Source of the DNA: Fomes fomentarius
Lineage: Eukaryota > Basidiomycota > Agaricomycetes > Polyporales > Polyporaceae
Reading direction: 5' to 3'
Assembly (NCBI GenBank): GCA_022606135.1
Contig: JABYQN010000003.1
Coordinates: forward strand, 744,001-808,000
DNA: 64,000 nucleotides
Shown here: positions 1-10,597 of the stretch, piece after piece
How the letters are laid out: the number at the start of each line of letters is the position of its first letter
How positions within the stretch are numbered: the first letter of the stretch is position 1
Made by a program: the position numbers and the translations under genes
Notes under the pieces: model-generated
The model's input: the letters and a program-made list of their open reading frames with translations, nothing else
Told to the model about the DNA's origin: nothing
Database searches by the model: none

Positions 1-818
1 AGAAGCAGGCGTTCGGCGATTCGTACCCAACGACTTTGCAACCCCCGGTGCGCGAGGTGTACGCGAGCTTCACGACGCGGTACGGTTGCATATTTCGCAC
101 ATTGCCAGCGACGGGCCGCAGCTCACGTTCATTTGAGATAGAAATACGAGATTCACGACCTCATCGAGGAGGTCGGGCTTCCCTATACATATATCGACGT
201 AGGCTTCTGGGCCCAGGGCTTCTTGCCCCTTCCCCTGCGCAGCAATGCTCCCGAATTCCTCAAGAAGATAACATGGTCGATCGTCGAGGGCGGAGAGGCT
301 CCCTCCCTCTTGACAGAACGCGATCGCATCGGGATTTACGTGGCCCGCATTGTGGCTGATTCCCGTACACTGAATCGCTCGGTCATCGTGTGGGACGACG
401 AGGTGACGCAGCTTGAGGCGTTCGAGCTTGGCGAGCGTCTCTCTGGAGAGGGAGATACACTGAAGGCTCAGCGTGTCTATGTGAGTCTTCCTTGCGTTGC
501 CAGCAGTGGTCATATCACCAGGATTCAAACTCATATGGACACCAGGAAACTAAGGAAGATGTGCTGAACGCAATCGCCACTGCAAAGGCTGAGCGGGCAA
601 AGCAGAACTCGACTTACATCGGTGACATATCGGTCTCGTGGAACCTGTATCGATACAGCGTATTCATACTGCGGGAAAACACGTTGGAGAACGCGAAGAA
701 ACTAGGTTACCTCGATGTGCGCGAATTGTATCCCGACATCACGCCGCTCCCTTTGGCGCAGTATGCGAAGATTTTCTATGGCTTAACGGATCCCATTATC
801 GTGATGTACAACATGTGA
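1..818 (+). CDS. NmrA-like NAD(P)-binding oxidoreductase, copy A (5' part outside window)
   Basis: Partial gene; the window opens inside the exon equivalent to exon 2 of copy B at 13706-14895. Exons seen: 1-79, 142-480 and 546-818 (stop TGA). All splice sites are GT-AG and the reading frame is open throughout, so this copy looks functional. The encoded part begins with EAGVRRFVPNDF, the segment after the Rossmann fold in NmrA/isoflavone-reductase-like proteins, and ends YGLTDPIIVMYNM. Family members bind NAD(P)H and act as reductases or redox sensors; the substrate cannot be read from sequence. Compared with copy B, the segment from about 258 to 503 is nearly identical, while flanking coding sequence is clearly more diverged. 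The Rossmann glycine motif lies outside the window. Confidence 0.85.
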
Positions 819-1362
819 TACAAGACCCTTGAGCCGGGCATGGAGAGACGAGGCTTTAGAGATAGAAGTGAGTTATATGATCGTACATAACCCAACGGAA
901 CCTGATCTTCCAATACAAGTTGAGACTCCCGATGGACTCGAATATCGTAGTGCCCTGGCTATGTCGCTGAGCCTAGGGATCGTCCTCGTCGTAGTGGTCC
1001 TACCTCTCCTATACATGCGATGCTCGTGCTACATATCCTACGCGCTGCTGACTCAGCCTCGCCTGTCCTGGCGCCCATCACATCTTACTCCACCGACCTG
1101 AATAGTCCGATTCTATGAGGTTTGTTCAGTACAGACGCTCCACCGGAGCTTCTGGTAGGAGGAGTCGACACCATGGCAGTGGAAAAATCTGGTATGTACT
1201 GTTTCCAAGTGCATCACGGACTAACCGTCTTTCACGTTGTGCCATCCACGCATATGCCACGACGTGGTTTACCCAGAATGGCAGGCGGCATGCTGGGCCC
1301 TTGCCTTGCCTCTTCCGTTCCGGCGGAGTTGCGACTCGGCCTGCCAGCCTCGATCCAGAATG

Positions 1363-1370
1363 TATATAAA
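1363..1370 (+). promoter_or_regulatory. TATA-box-like element in the duplicated downstream block, copy A
   Basis: TATATAAA followed by a pyrimidine-rich stretch, conserved at 15278-15285 in copy B. This looks like a core promoter for a short transcription unit downstream. In copy B an ATG (15365) follows, reading MFLASVLG before a GTGAGT splice donor. In copy A the matching codon is ACG, so the putative start is lost. The downstream product is not recognised. Confidence 0.35.
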
Positions 1371-2285
1371 CCCCCATCTTGCGGCTTACCGTGCCCACCA
1401 TCCTCTTCCTCTGTCTATCGCGTGCGGCGTACTACTGATACCTGCCCCCTGGACGTTCCTCGCCTCGGTGTTGGGTCGTGGTCGGCAGTAGCACTTTCTC
1501 TCGTGAGTATCCTCCTTGTCCTCTTCCACCTAAATTCACTGACCCCTATTGGTAGAGGAGCTTGCTAGGCTGGCAGGGTCGAAACAGTTTCATATCCTTG
1601 CTCTCGGACGTCATCGTCGACTACCTGGGTTGTTTCCGCTTGCTCTTTTCATGTCCGAGTCGTCGTGCCTCTTCTGACCAGCTCATCCTGCACCTGTCTC
1701 TCTTGGCTCTCGGTGGTGGCTCTTAAGGCGACCCTTCATTGACCCGACCTTCGTCAAGGAGTTCAAGTTCAATTTGGACGGAACCAAGAATGCGGTGCTA
1801 TATAGATGTCCGTGTCTGAGTATGTCGACAGCTGCGAGTTTGTGGTATGTCTTGTATTCGCATGAGCAGGGACACGCAGCTAGCTCTTGGGCGTTGGTGG
1901 GACTGGGCCGATCCCCAGTCTCGGGGGAGTTTTGGCCACTGTCCGGGGCAACCGGCAGTGGCTTCCTGGCGATACAATATGAACATCCGAGCCCGAACAG
2001 GGCGGTGCGGCCGTATGTCATCTACGCTGCACGGGAGGCCAGGTTGTACCCCGCGCACCTCTCTTCAATGGGCAAAGGAGCATGTTTGCGCTGATTATAG
2101 ACTATATGCAATAATCAATCGTCCCTGCTCGAAAGCCAACGTGCCAAGTGGGAGAACGGGATGACATATCGATATCGGTAAAGGCAAGGCGTAGTAAACA
2201 CTTAAGTGGCGATTCGGTCACAACTCAAAAGCAAGCGAAAGGACGCAGTCGGTATCGCTTGTTCAGCCACTAACTGCAGTCCTGA

Positions 2286-3287
2286 GCTTGGCCTTCTGCT
2301 TTTCCCTTTGAGCACTCTTGACTCGTCATTTGTGTTGTGTTTTCTCGTTGTCGACCATCTAGAGTTCTCTCATGCATAGTAGGTATGCCTGGCTCGGCGG
2401 CCAAGTTCTGAATCACGTACCATCCTTTCCCTTTCACTACGCATCGAGTCCTCACCCAATCCCATATCACCATTGACGTCCTATTCGGCATGCATACTTT
2501 CTATCCTCGTTTCCTCGGACTCTACTATCGTGACCCCAGTGTTCGCTGGAGAGGCGATGTACTTCCCTTCCGCTGGCCGATAACGATGCATTCTCAGAAC
2601 TTTATTACTGCATATATTAGCTACCTAACACAACAAGGACGGGGCGAATCCATGAAGATTTGACTCCGATCTTGAACAAAGTAGTACTCTGAAAGTCGCT
2701 TCCCCTCTATTGTTGGACTTCGCTATAACGCGGATCCCGGGCGCTGCAGGTGATTTTTTGCATGCATATGGAATAGTGTATATTCAGCATACTAGCCATT
2801 TTTCCGAGGTCAGAATCACAGCAATACGACCTGCAGCGACGCCTGGTTCTCGAGCGTGACTTTGGTGCCACCGCGTAGCAATCCATATTCGTTCTCCGAC
2901 TAGCGTTGGGCGCAAAGCTTGCAGGCTGGTCAGAGGAGGCCGTGCGGACTCTGAATGCGGCTATGGTCGGCACTGTGACCCGATGTGACCATTTTTCGGA
3001 GAATCCAGCGAACACTGGGATGAGACCCACTGTCTCCCTCGTCTTTCACGCTGTTTTGCATCCAGTCCACTCAAACTTCGTGACATAGCTCTTCGGTATA
3101 GTATACAACGTACTACGAAGTTTGAGCCTTATCAGTGCGATGTAGCGGGAGCTATTCGTGATTCCATATTTCTCCCGCGAACACTGGGGTCACGATAGTA
3201 TCTCCCACGAATAACTAGGCGCGTTCGTTCGCCACCGCGGATGACGCCGGCGAGCGCGGAGAAAGTGACGGATCTCCGGACCGACTG
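2286..3287. other. Intergenic, no gene seen
   Basis: Unique sequence between the end of duplication copy A and the transposon. Only short ORFs without recognisable motifs are present. Two similar snippets (ATCCAGCGAACACTGGGATGA near 3005 and CGCGAACACTGGGGTCACGA near 3176) suggest old repeat debris, but no clear element can be drawn. Confidence 0.5.
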
Positions 3288-3289
3288 TA

Positions 3290-3302
3290 CACTGCAGCAC
3301 AA
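3290..3302 (+). repeat. Left terminal inverted repeat of the CACTA element
   Basis: CACTGCAGCACAA, preceded by TA. It matches the inverted right end at 10 of 13 positions. Confidence 0.6.
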
Positions 3303-3308
3303 AGTGCA

Positions 3309-3500
3309 GTTGGAATCCAGACGGAGATGCGAACCGGTGGTATCCACTATGAGCGTCACCTGGATTCCCAGGTGCACTCCACCTGGAATCCACCAGTACG
3401 GCACACTAGTGGAATTCACTTGGGGCGGCATCTGTATTCCAGTAGACAGTCCACCAGACATATAACAGCACCTGTATTCCACTAGTACAACCAGTAGATC
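3309..3500. repeat. Left subterminal repeat cluster
   Basis: Contains at least six variants of a short motif, in both orientations: GGTGGTATCCAC, CCTGGATTCCCAGG, CCTGGAATCCACCAG, TAGTGGAATTCACT, CTGTATTCCAGTAG and CTGTATTCCACTAG. In plant CACTA elements such repeats bind an element-encoded protein; the same role is inferred here. Confidence 0.75.
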
Positions 3501-3645
3501 TACGGTGGCAATAAGACTTCAGAATTTGGAGACCGTTCTTGAGCCCATTGACCGTGTGCCCTGCCAGTGTCGGTGCGTCCTAGGCGCCCATCTGCTGTTC
3601 TCTACCTCAATCGACACGATCCCGGTGCATTCGCCTCGTTCGCCT

Positions 3646-4055
3646 ATGCCAACAACCGACACTATGGCCAATAGGTAAGTTGAATCTACACGTGTGTCTG
3701 GCCCTGTTGGTACATCACTGATGAACTCCATTGCAGTTCTGGAAGCTTGCGCGCGGCCGTGACTGCAGGCCCGGGCCCAGCGGTGGTGGATGCTTGTATG
3801 TGTGGGGGCAACTGTAAGTCATCTAGCTGCCTATTAGAGCTCAGGTACTCACACACAAATTTAGGTCACCTTCATCAAGCACAAAATGCGGAGATTGCGC
3901 GACTGAAGCAGGAGGTTCAGGAAGGCGTGGTACAACAACTCATTCTGGAGGCGCGTTTGGCCGAGACGGGTGAGCTCGTTTACCGATGCCTTGGCGATTT
4001 CCGTTCCCTGCAACAGAAGATGCAGAGGCTTGAAGGACGGGAGGGTCGAACATGA
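3646..4055 (+). CDS. Small coiled-coil protein encoded inside the CACTA element
   Basis: Predicted 98 aa from three exons: 3646-3674, 3737-3813 and 3865-4055, with introns of 62 and 51 bp that both have GTAAGT donors. Residues 1-35 are small and polar and include a Cys cluster (CMCGGNC). From about residue 37 on it is a single predicted amphipathic helix (QNAEIARLKQEVQEGVVQQL...) with a heptad-like pattern, ending in basic/acidic residues. No family was recognised. It lies 252 bp upstream of the transposase on the same strand and within the element ends, so it probably belongs to the transposon, perhaps as an oligomerising or partner protein. That role is inference. The clean consensus splicing makes a chance ORF less likely. 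Confidence 0.55.
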
Positions 4056-4307
4056 ATCTACGGGATGGTCATCAGTTATCATGGGCTTTGGCCGCTGTTC
4101 TATTCGACATCATCCTGGATCTCTGTAACATACTATAATGCTATCCTTTCTGTTCGATTTCTTCAATCTTTAGATTTGCATATACAATGTCATCAACTTT
4201 ATGGATCTATTGTATGGCCACAGAGGCTTGAATGTATGCGCGCTTGAACGATTCGGAGTGTTGTCCTTCTTCAAAACTGTGCTTCTTGTGTTACCGATTT
4301 CGACGCA

Positions 4308-7300
4308 ATGTCCACTAAACCGACCATAAACCCGCACAAGCGACAGTATGAAGAGGTGCAGGATGGAGCCGAGGATGCAGAAGATAGTCTACTGTACCCA
4401 AATTGTGAGTGCACGCCGTGTTCTCGGTAGGAGACTTTTTGAGTCAATGATTATACTTGATAGTCTTTGTACGGAATCATCGGGGTCACTGGCGATGTCT
4501 CATTTGTGGAAAGGGACAATTATATCAACATCTCAGCAAGGCCAAGCGTCACGAAGATACCACAGAACACGTCAATAACATTCGGGAGGTAGACAGGCCA
4601 ACCGAGTTCTCAAGTCCAATCCAGCATCCCCGGGACGACATTCAAGACAAATCACCTTCTCTCAGCAATAGCCAGCTTGGACTTGGTGCCAGTGAAGTGG
4701 GCTTTCTTGGTGGACACGAACACCTGCCTTCGTCGTCACCCGCCACTACTTCAGAATCACTTCACCCGATCGTAGAATTTGGAGAAGGAACAACTACTAG
4801 TAGGGGTCAACGACAGCCACTCCCTAGCATCCATGGTCCCGCCTTGCTTGGCGACAATCCAGAGCAACTGTACGATAACTGGGATGGGGAGCTGGCAGGC
4901 GGTGCGACAGAGGACTCGGAGACCTGGGCTGGAAGAGACCCTGACTTCGGCGAGTGGGTCGAGGAGGAAGACGAGGAGGTTGACACTCTGGCACCTCTGG
5001 ACTCTGGGTGCATGGCAGGGGCGACATGTATTGGCCTTCCCACTGAGGAGCTGCAGGGGGAGACACCGGAGTCACCATTAGGCGAGTCAATCGGAATGCA
5101 TGATCCAGATTCACTCGTAGATGATGACGAAGCAGTGGACGAGCAACGAGGTGAGTAACGATCCTTCGTAAGCGGATGCAACCATGGAACACTTACTGTC
5201 ATGGTCATAGAGTATGCCCCAAGTATGGCCTACGATGCAGACCACTCGGATAGGAACATGTGGTGGCCATGGCCAAATCGCGAGGCAAGTATCTGGACTG
5301 CGATGGACATGTCTCAGTCAATATTGATAACTGTGCTATAGACGTGCCTTCTGGATGTCATGGGAGCGTTTCCGAGGGCTCTCTTTTCAGAGTCTGAGTT
5401 GACAGCAGGCCGTTGGCTTGCTTCGCGGACAGGGTCGATCCACCTCCCGTCGATCCGAAAGATCAAGCTTGCTCGTAGTGCAGTTCTGCGTGCAGCGGGT
5501 GTGAACTCTCGTATGTTCAAGGGCAACTGTGGGCATCTGTACACGGTCAACGATCTCCCTACAATCATCGCACATGTACGTGAGCATGCATAGAATAGAT
5601 ATTCGGTTGATACTCATGCATGCACCTGGACAGGACTTCGCAAACCCTCTTGTACGCGAACAGCTGTCCACCTATGCTGAGGACTCGGGGATCTGTTTGA
5701 ATCATGTGCGTCAGGGAAAACGTTGGCGAAGCGAGGTCGACGCCGAATTGGCTGGCCCAATGGCAAGAGGAGAGGACGGACAGGACTATTTCGTTCATGA
5801 ACTGGCTCTGGGATTAGTGAACAATGTGCTCGTCCCGGTCATGATCGCGCGGTGGTTTGAGCGTCACGGTGCCTTGTTTGCACAGGTGCACCCAGTACGG
5901 TTGACCTCAGATGGCACGGCATATGTAATCGATGCACGGCAGGAAAGAGTGTTCGACATAGCACTGAACAATCTCAAGGTGTCAGTGGTCGAATTGGGAA
6001 AACACGAGACACACAGTTTCCATCACTTACCTCATCCAAACTGCGTCGAAGGTATTCTTTCATGACACTACGGATATAATGAGTGATGAGTGATGCTAAT
6101 CCAACACAGGGGTCATACAGTCGAACGATGTGAACGTACCTTTGGCTGCCTGGCAATTTCCGACCGAGAACAAATGGCGCATACGTGCCAACGGCAGACG
6201 TGTTCTTTCGGTCCCAATATGGCTGTACTGCGACGACACCTCAGGCAACACGTCAAAAAAATGGAACAAACATAACTCAATCTTGTTCGTCCTAGGAGGG
6301 CTTCCGCGCGAGGCGTCACAAAAGCTGTATAATGTACACTTCCTCTCGACGTCAAATATCGCCACCCCTCTGGAGATGATGGAAAAGATCAGCGACGTCT
6401 TATGGTGGGGAGACACGTTACTTATCTTCGTCATGGGGAAACTCGACTGAGCAGCGCATGTTACAGCACTTCACGCCATGAAGGCATTCCTGTCTGGGAT
6501 TGTCAGACGGGCGAGGACACACTTATAGTTCCTTGGGTCCTAGCTTTCCAGGGCGACAACCCGATGGCGAGTGAATTTTCGTCGCATATTGGCATGCAGG
6601 GGAGATGCTATTGTCGAGTCTGTCATGCGGGACGAACGGAAGAGGGTGCAGAGCTGACCGAGGAGACCAAACTCCGCACATTTCTGTCGGTATGCATCAG
6701 TCTGATAAATTGCAAAGTCAAATACTCACTTAATAATAGGCAAATACACCACGAAGCAAGTCAGACACTTGTGCCAGGCTTTCTGAGCACGAAGAGGCAG
6801 CGTTGCGTGGTGCACCAAGCGCCATCGATAAGATGGCCACAGAATCTGGAGTAAAAGATAAGTACCTTCAATACTTTGTTGACATCCTGCAGGGCAAGCT
6901 CGCGACTTGGCGAGATGCGCAAAAGGCATCCAGTGCTACCGGCCACGCCAAGCAGATGGAGCTTGAGGCGAAGATTCAGCAGCTTCGAAAGGAGTGGCCA
7001 GAGAGCATCGTCAATCCAGTTCTCCAGATACCTGGTACGATGACAAGTATGACCTCGGTGTCAGTGTACTACTAAATCATCATGAAGACTTCGATCCCAA
7101 TTCAGACTCACCTGTCGAAATCCTCCATGTGATCCTCCTAGGAGTTGTGAAGTACTTCTGGCGCGACGCATGTGCGAGGCAGAATCATGAAGGCAAGAGG
7201 ATCCTGAAAACACGTCTATCAAGTCTTAACGTGGATGGCCTCGGGATCTCGCCGCTGCGTGGACATACCCTTGTTTACTATGCAGGGTCCCTCGTGGGAC

Positions 7301-9940
7301 GTGACTTCCGAGCCATTGTGCAAGTCGCACCTGCTGTCCTGCATGGCTTGATCCCAGACGCTGCATACGAGGCATGGTTAGCATTGTCACGCCTTGTACC
7401 ATTGGTATTTCAACCAGAAATCGACGACTTGCCTCGGTACAAGGTATGTTGAAGTTCGAGTGGATTGAATATCTTTTTTGCTTGCTGTTTGAAACTCACG
7501 TCGAACTAGATGCACCTGACGGACGCTATCACCGACTTTCTGGCGGCGACAGCATTATGGACGACGCAGTGGTTCAACAAACCAAAATTTCACCTTTTCG
7601 TCCACCTTCTGGACCATATCCTGCGCTTTGGGCCTGCATGCCTGTATGCCACGGAGACGTTCGAGTCCTACAACTACGTCATTCGCCTGCGAAGCGTCAA
7701 TTCTAATAAGCATGCACCGAGTCAGGACATTGCACACTCCTTCAGCCACCTCCATGCTGTTCGTCACCTTGTTAGTGGGGGATATGTTACCCATGATACG
7801 TCTGGAAAGAGGATTGCTCCTCGCCAGGCTGGTGCGGGCGTGCTAGCCCTGATAGAAGACGACGAGTTTCTTGAATTCATGTGTATGCAAGATATACTGC
7901 AAGTGACTCATGCACGTAGAGGTGAGCGCGGTGTTAGCCCATCATCCATTAACCCGACAAACCCATCAGAGATTACAACTCACCAAACTGAACAGGGAAA
8001 TGTACGCCTATACAGGCTGAGGAAGGCCCCATACGCCGTGTTGCAGAGATGACAAAGACGATGCAAGTCGGCGTTCTAGGGGCCACCCCAGCGATTCCTC
8101 CTGTCGTAACCATCTGTCAATCGGTGGTTCTGAACAACGATGATGTCATCAAACGCGGGAGCTACGTCGTCGTCCGCACTCCAAGGGCGCCCACCACCGG
8201 CCATGAACAAGTGCCTCTGGCCCATGAAGTTGCCTGCGTCGACGAGATTCTTGCAGATCACGAGCATCAAACACTTGTTGGAGTGCTCGTCACTTGTTGC
8301 ACAGTTGGGCATGAAGTGCTGCCCTATCGCCTTCCTTCCTGCAAGCCAAGATTGGATCGGCGCGGTCAGACAGAGAGACGGTTTGTTTGCACACTCAATG
8401 TTTGAGCATATCATTGCATACACTTCGTGATACACGACTCACAACGTTATTGTAGGACCTGCTTGCTTGTGTCAACACGATCCATAACTGCGTCGCTCAC
8501 AATTGTGCCGTGTCCACAACTCGCACTGTTGTCCAGGAGAGAGAAGAGACGACTGAGCTAGACGACGAGATCCGGCACACAGTGGAACCAGACGACCGCA
8601 TGCTAAATCTGGCCCAACTCCGCAGTGCAAATACCACGGTTGTTTTCAGAAGAAAGGTTGGGAGATATCCTGGTCGGAACCTGTTGGAAATTGTGCCTGA
8701 GGCGATTGTCATTCGTGAGCAACTACGTGTGGAAGCCGAACGAAAAAAACAAGACATACAAGCTCGCCAGGCTGCGCGAAAACGCCGGTCGAACTTGTCG
8801 AAGACCGTGCATCGGAACTCTACTCCCCTTAACCGCGGAAGCACTGCACTTGGGGGGACGTCCAGCACTGTGTCGATCCACAATAGCCCTCTGTATAGTC
8901 AGGTTAGAGAGACAGTCATAACATCTATCCATCCAAGTTGAACTCGAAGAACCAGTACTCACCGCCATGTTTCCAGCCGAACACTCCCGTGACAACATTT
9001 GGGTCGTTTCATCCATCTCCAACTCCTGAAGGTGGTCGCATGTTGCCCCCCAATGCCTATTGTCACTTGCCAATTGAGCCACGATGGGTTCCTATCAGCG
9101 TTGGTGATCAATCTCAGGCGGGAGCATTGACGTCCACAGGATTCAGTAAACTGGGTGTAACAAATGTCCGACCACATCACAGCCCCGATGTCAATATCCC
9201 GGTATGTAGTGAGTATACACGTAAATTAAAGACTGACCCAAGACGCTGTGAATCGTCTAGCCTCCACGTCATCCACCAGGCTCTGTTCGAGCGATGGTTC
9301 AAAATTCCAACGAGCCGAATACCACAACGACTCTACAGCATACACCTGCTCTACCCGAGGCGTCAGTCTTGACCTGGTCCCCATATTCAACAGCTACTGA
9401 CTTACCTGTCAACGGCGGTGTACTTGAGCACAGCAGTTCCATGACCACTCCTTCACAACTTGCCAACCGCCTGGACGCCATGCCGATCCCAATTCCGTTT
9501 GCAATACCTGTAGGCCATATAGAGGTAAGTCGGACTATCTCACCACATTAACTGGAAATGCTTACCGAACATCATCTTTTGTTCAGCGTGTCCCGCCCAT
9601 TTCCTCGTCTCATCCTGGGGGTACCATGGTCTATGGTCAACAGTTCGGGTCCATGAGCATGCAACATCCACAGCGGCACCGAGACCATGCAACATACTCA
9701 CAGGGAATGATCTACTCAAGTCGCGCAATGAACTCCATGCATGCTGCTGGGCCTCTTCCGCCGCCTCAGCAATCCGCTAGGACCGACTTGAACTTGGAGT
9801 CTGGGACCATCGAATCTACGTTTAATGACGCCGAGTCCCATACAAGTCCTCACACAGAAACGTACCTTCAAGGCAGCAACTATCCTTTTTCGCGGAGTTA
9901 CAGCGAGTGGGGGAGGAGTGAGAGATCGATTGGTGAATAA
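4308..9940 (+). CDS. Tnp2-like CACTA transposase
   Basis: Fifteen exons give an uninterrupted 1600-aa frame: 4308-4404, 4464-5150, 5211-5284, 5342-5575, 5634-6051, 6110-6416, 6467-6689, 6740-7034, 7088-7443, 7510-7921, 7996-8384, 8456-8902, 8956-9201, 9261-9524 and 9587-9940. Residues 44-62 form a likely zinc finger (C-x2-C-x7-H-x6-H). An acidic linker follows, then the core with WWPWPN, GAFPRALFSESEL, an Asp pair in YCDDTSG (about 545) and GDNPM (about 636), followed by CYCRVC. Next come PVEILHVILLGVVKYFW and FHLFVHLLDHILRFGP. These blocks are typical of the transposases of basidiomycete CACTA elements. The last 240 residues are Pro/Ser/Gln-rich and probably disordered. The third intron has a GC-AG donor, and the exon 6/7 and 11/12 junctions use weak donors. 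The catalytic assignment of the Asp residues is tentative. Confidence 0.85.
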
Positions 9941-10597
9941 CCGCGCGAACAGTGGGAATCGAAGCTCAACATTCAACAACTCACGTTATCTCAAGGCGCC
10001 CACAATGCCAAACTGGCGTTGTTTACGTTCCAGCCCATCTCGCTCTCCTCGTGTACATGTATCAGTTTTTTGTACCATATGAATACCTCTGAACATCGAT
10101 GATCTCTGACTCTAATACTCTGTCATCTGACTTGCCTTAGCACATCGGACACATACTACCCAACTCGGCGGAGTCGGCACTGTTACTGTCTTGTTAGGGT
10201 CTGTCTGCTGACTGAACTATACGCTGGTGAGCCAAGTTAACAGTTAAAACTGATGACCGTGAATCTATAGAGAACTGCTTGCATCAAGGACTTCAAGTTG
10301 AACCTGTCACGCAAATAAAACCACGACTCTCTGTCCATCACCATTTCTTTGACACACTCAATTGAACATCGTCCATAACTGTATAGATACGTCTTTTTCT
10401 CCTCCGCAACTCATGCATTGTGCTCACACATGACTGTCCCAGAATATCATTGCTTTGAGATCCATGCTGTGGAGCAGGATGTGTCACAAGCCCATGCAGT
10501 GGGGCCTGTTCTGTGACACACTGATGTCACGCAATGCGAGCAGCGTCGCCCGTCGACACGTCGACCACTTGTTCAACACTCTTCTGCACCCCGGCAC
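9941..10597. other. Non-coding spacer inside the transposon
   Basis: Separates the transposase stop from the start of the second protein. It is AT-richer than its neighbours, with repeated TGTCAC/GTGACA and ACTCTGTCAT snippets. It probably holds the transposase 3' end and the promoter of the next gene. No ORF of interest was seen. Confidence 0.5.

Larger units (their letters stand above)
1..2285 (+). repeat. Tandem segmental duplication, copy A
   Basis: Left unit of a direct duplication whose partner is 14069-16235. The unit contains the NmrA-like gene plus about 1.4 kb downstream. Similarity is traceable to about 2285 (shared CTGCAGTCCTGAGC) and then disappears. Identity is patchy: stretches such as 1270-1430 and 1840-2070 match almost perfectly, while 830-1100 and 1560-1780 differ widely. 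The left boundary lies outside the window. Confidence 0.85.

Noticed and set aside
4807..5208. Antisense ORFs across the acidic linker of the transposase
   Set aside because: Ser/Pro-rich mirror images of an Asp/Glu/Gly-rich coding exon.
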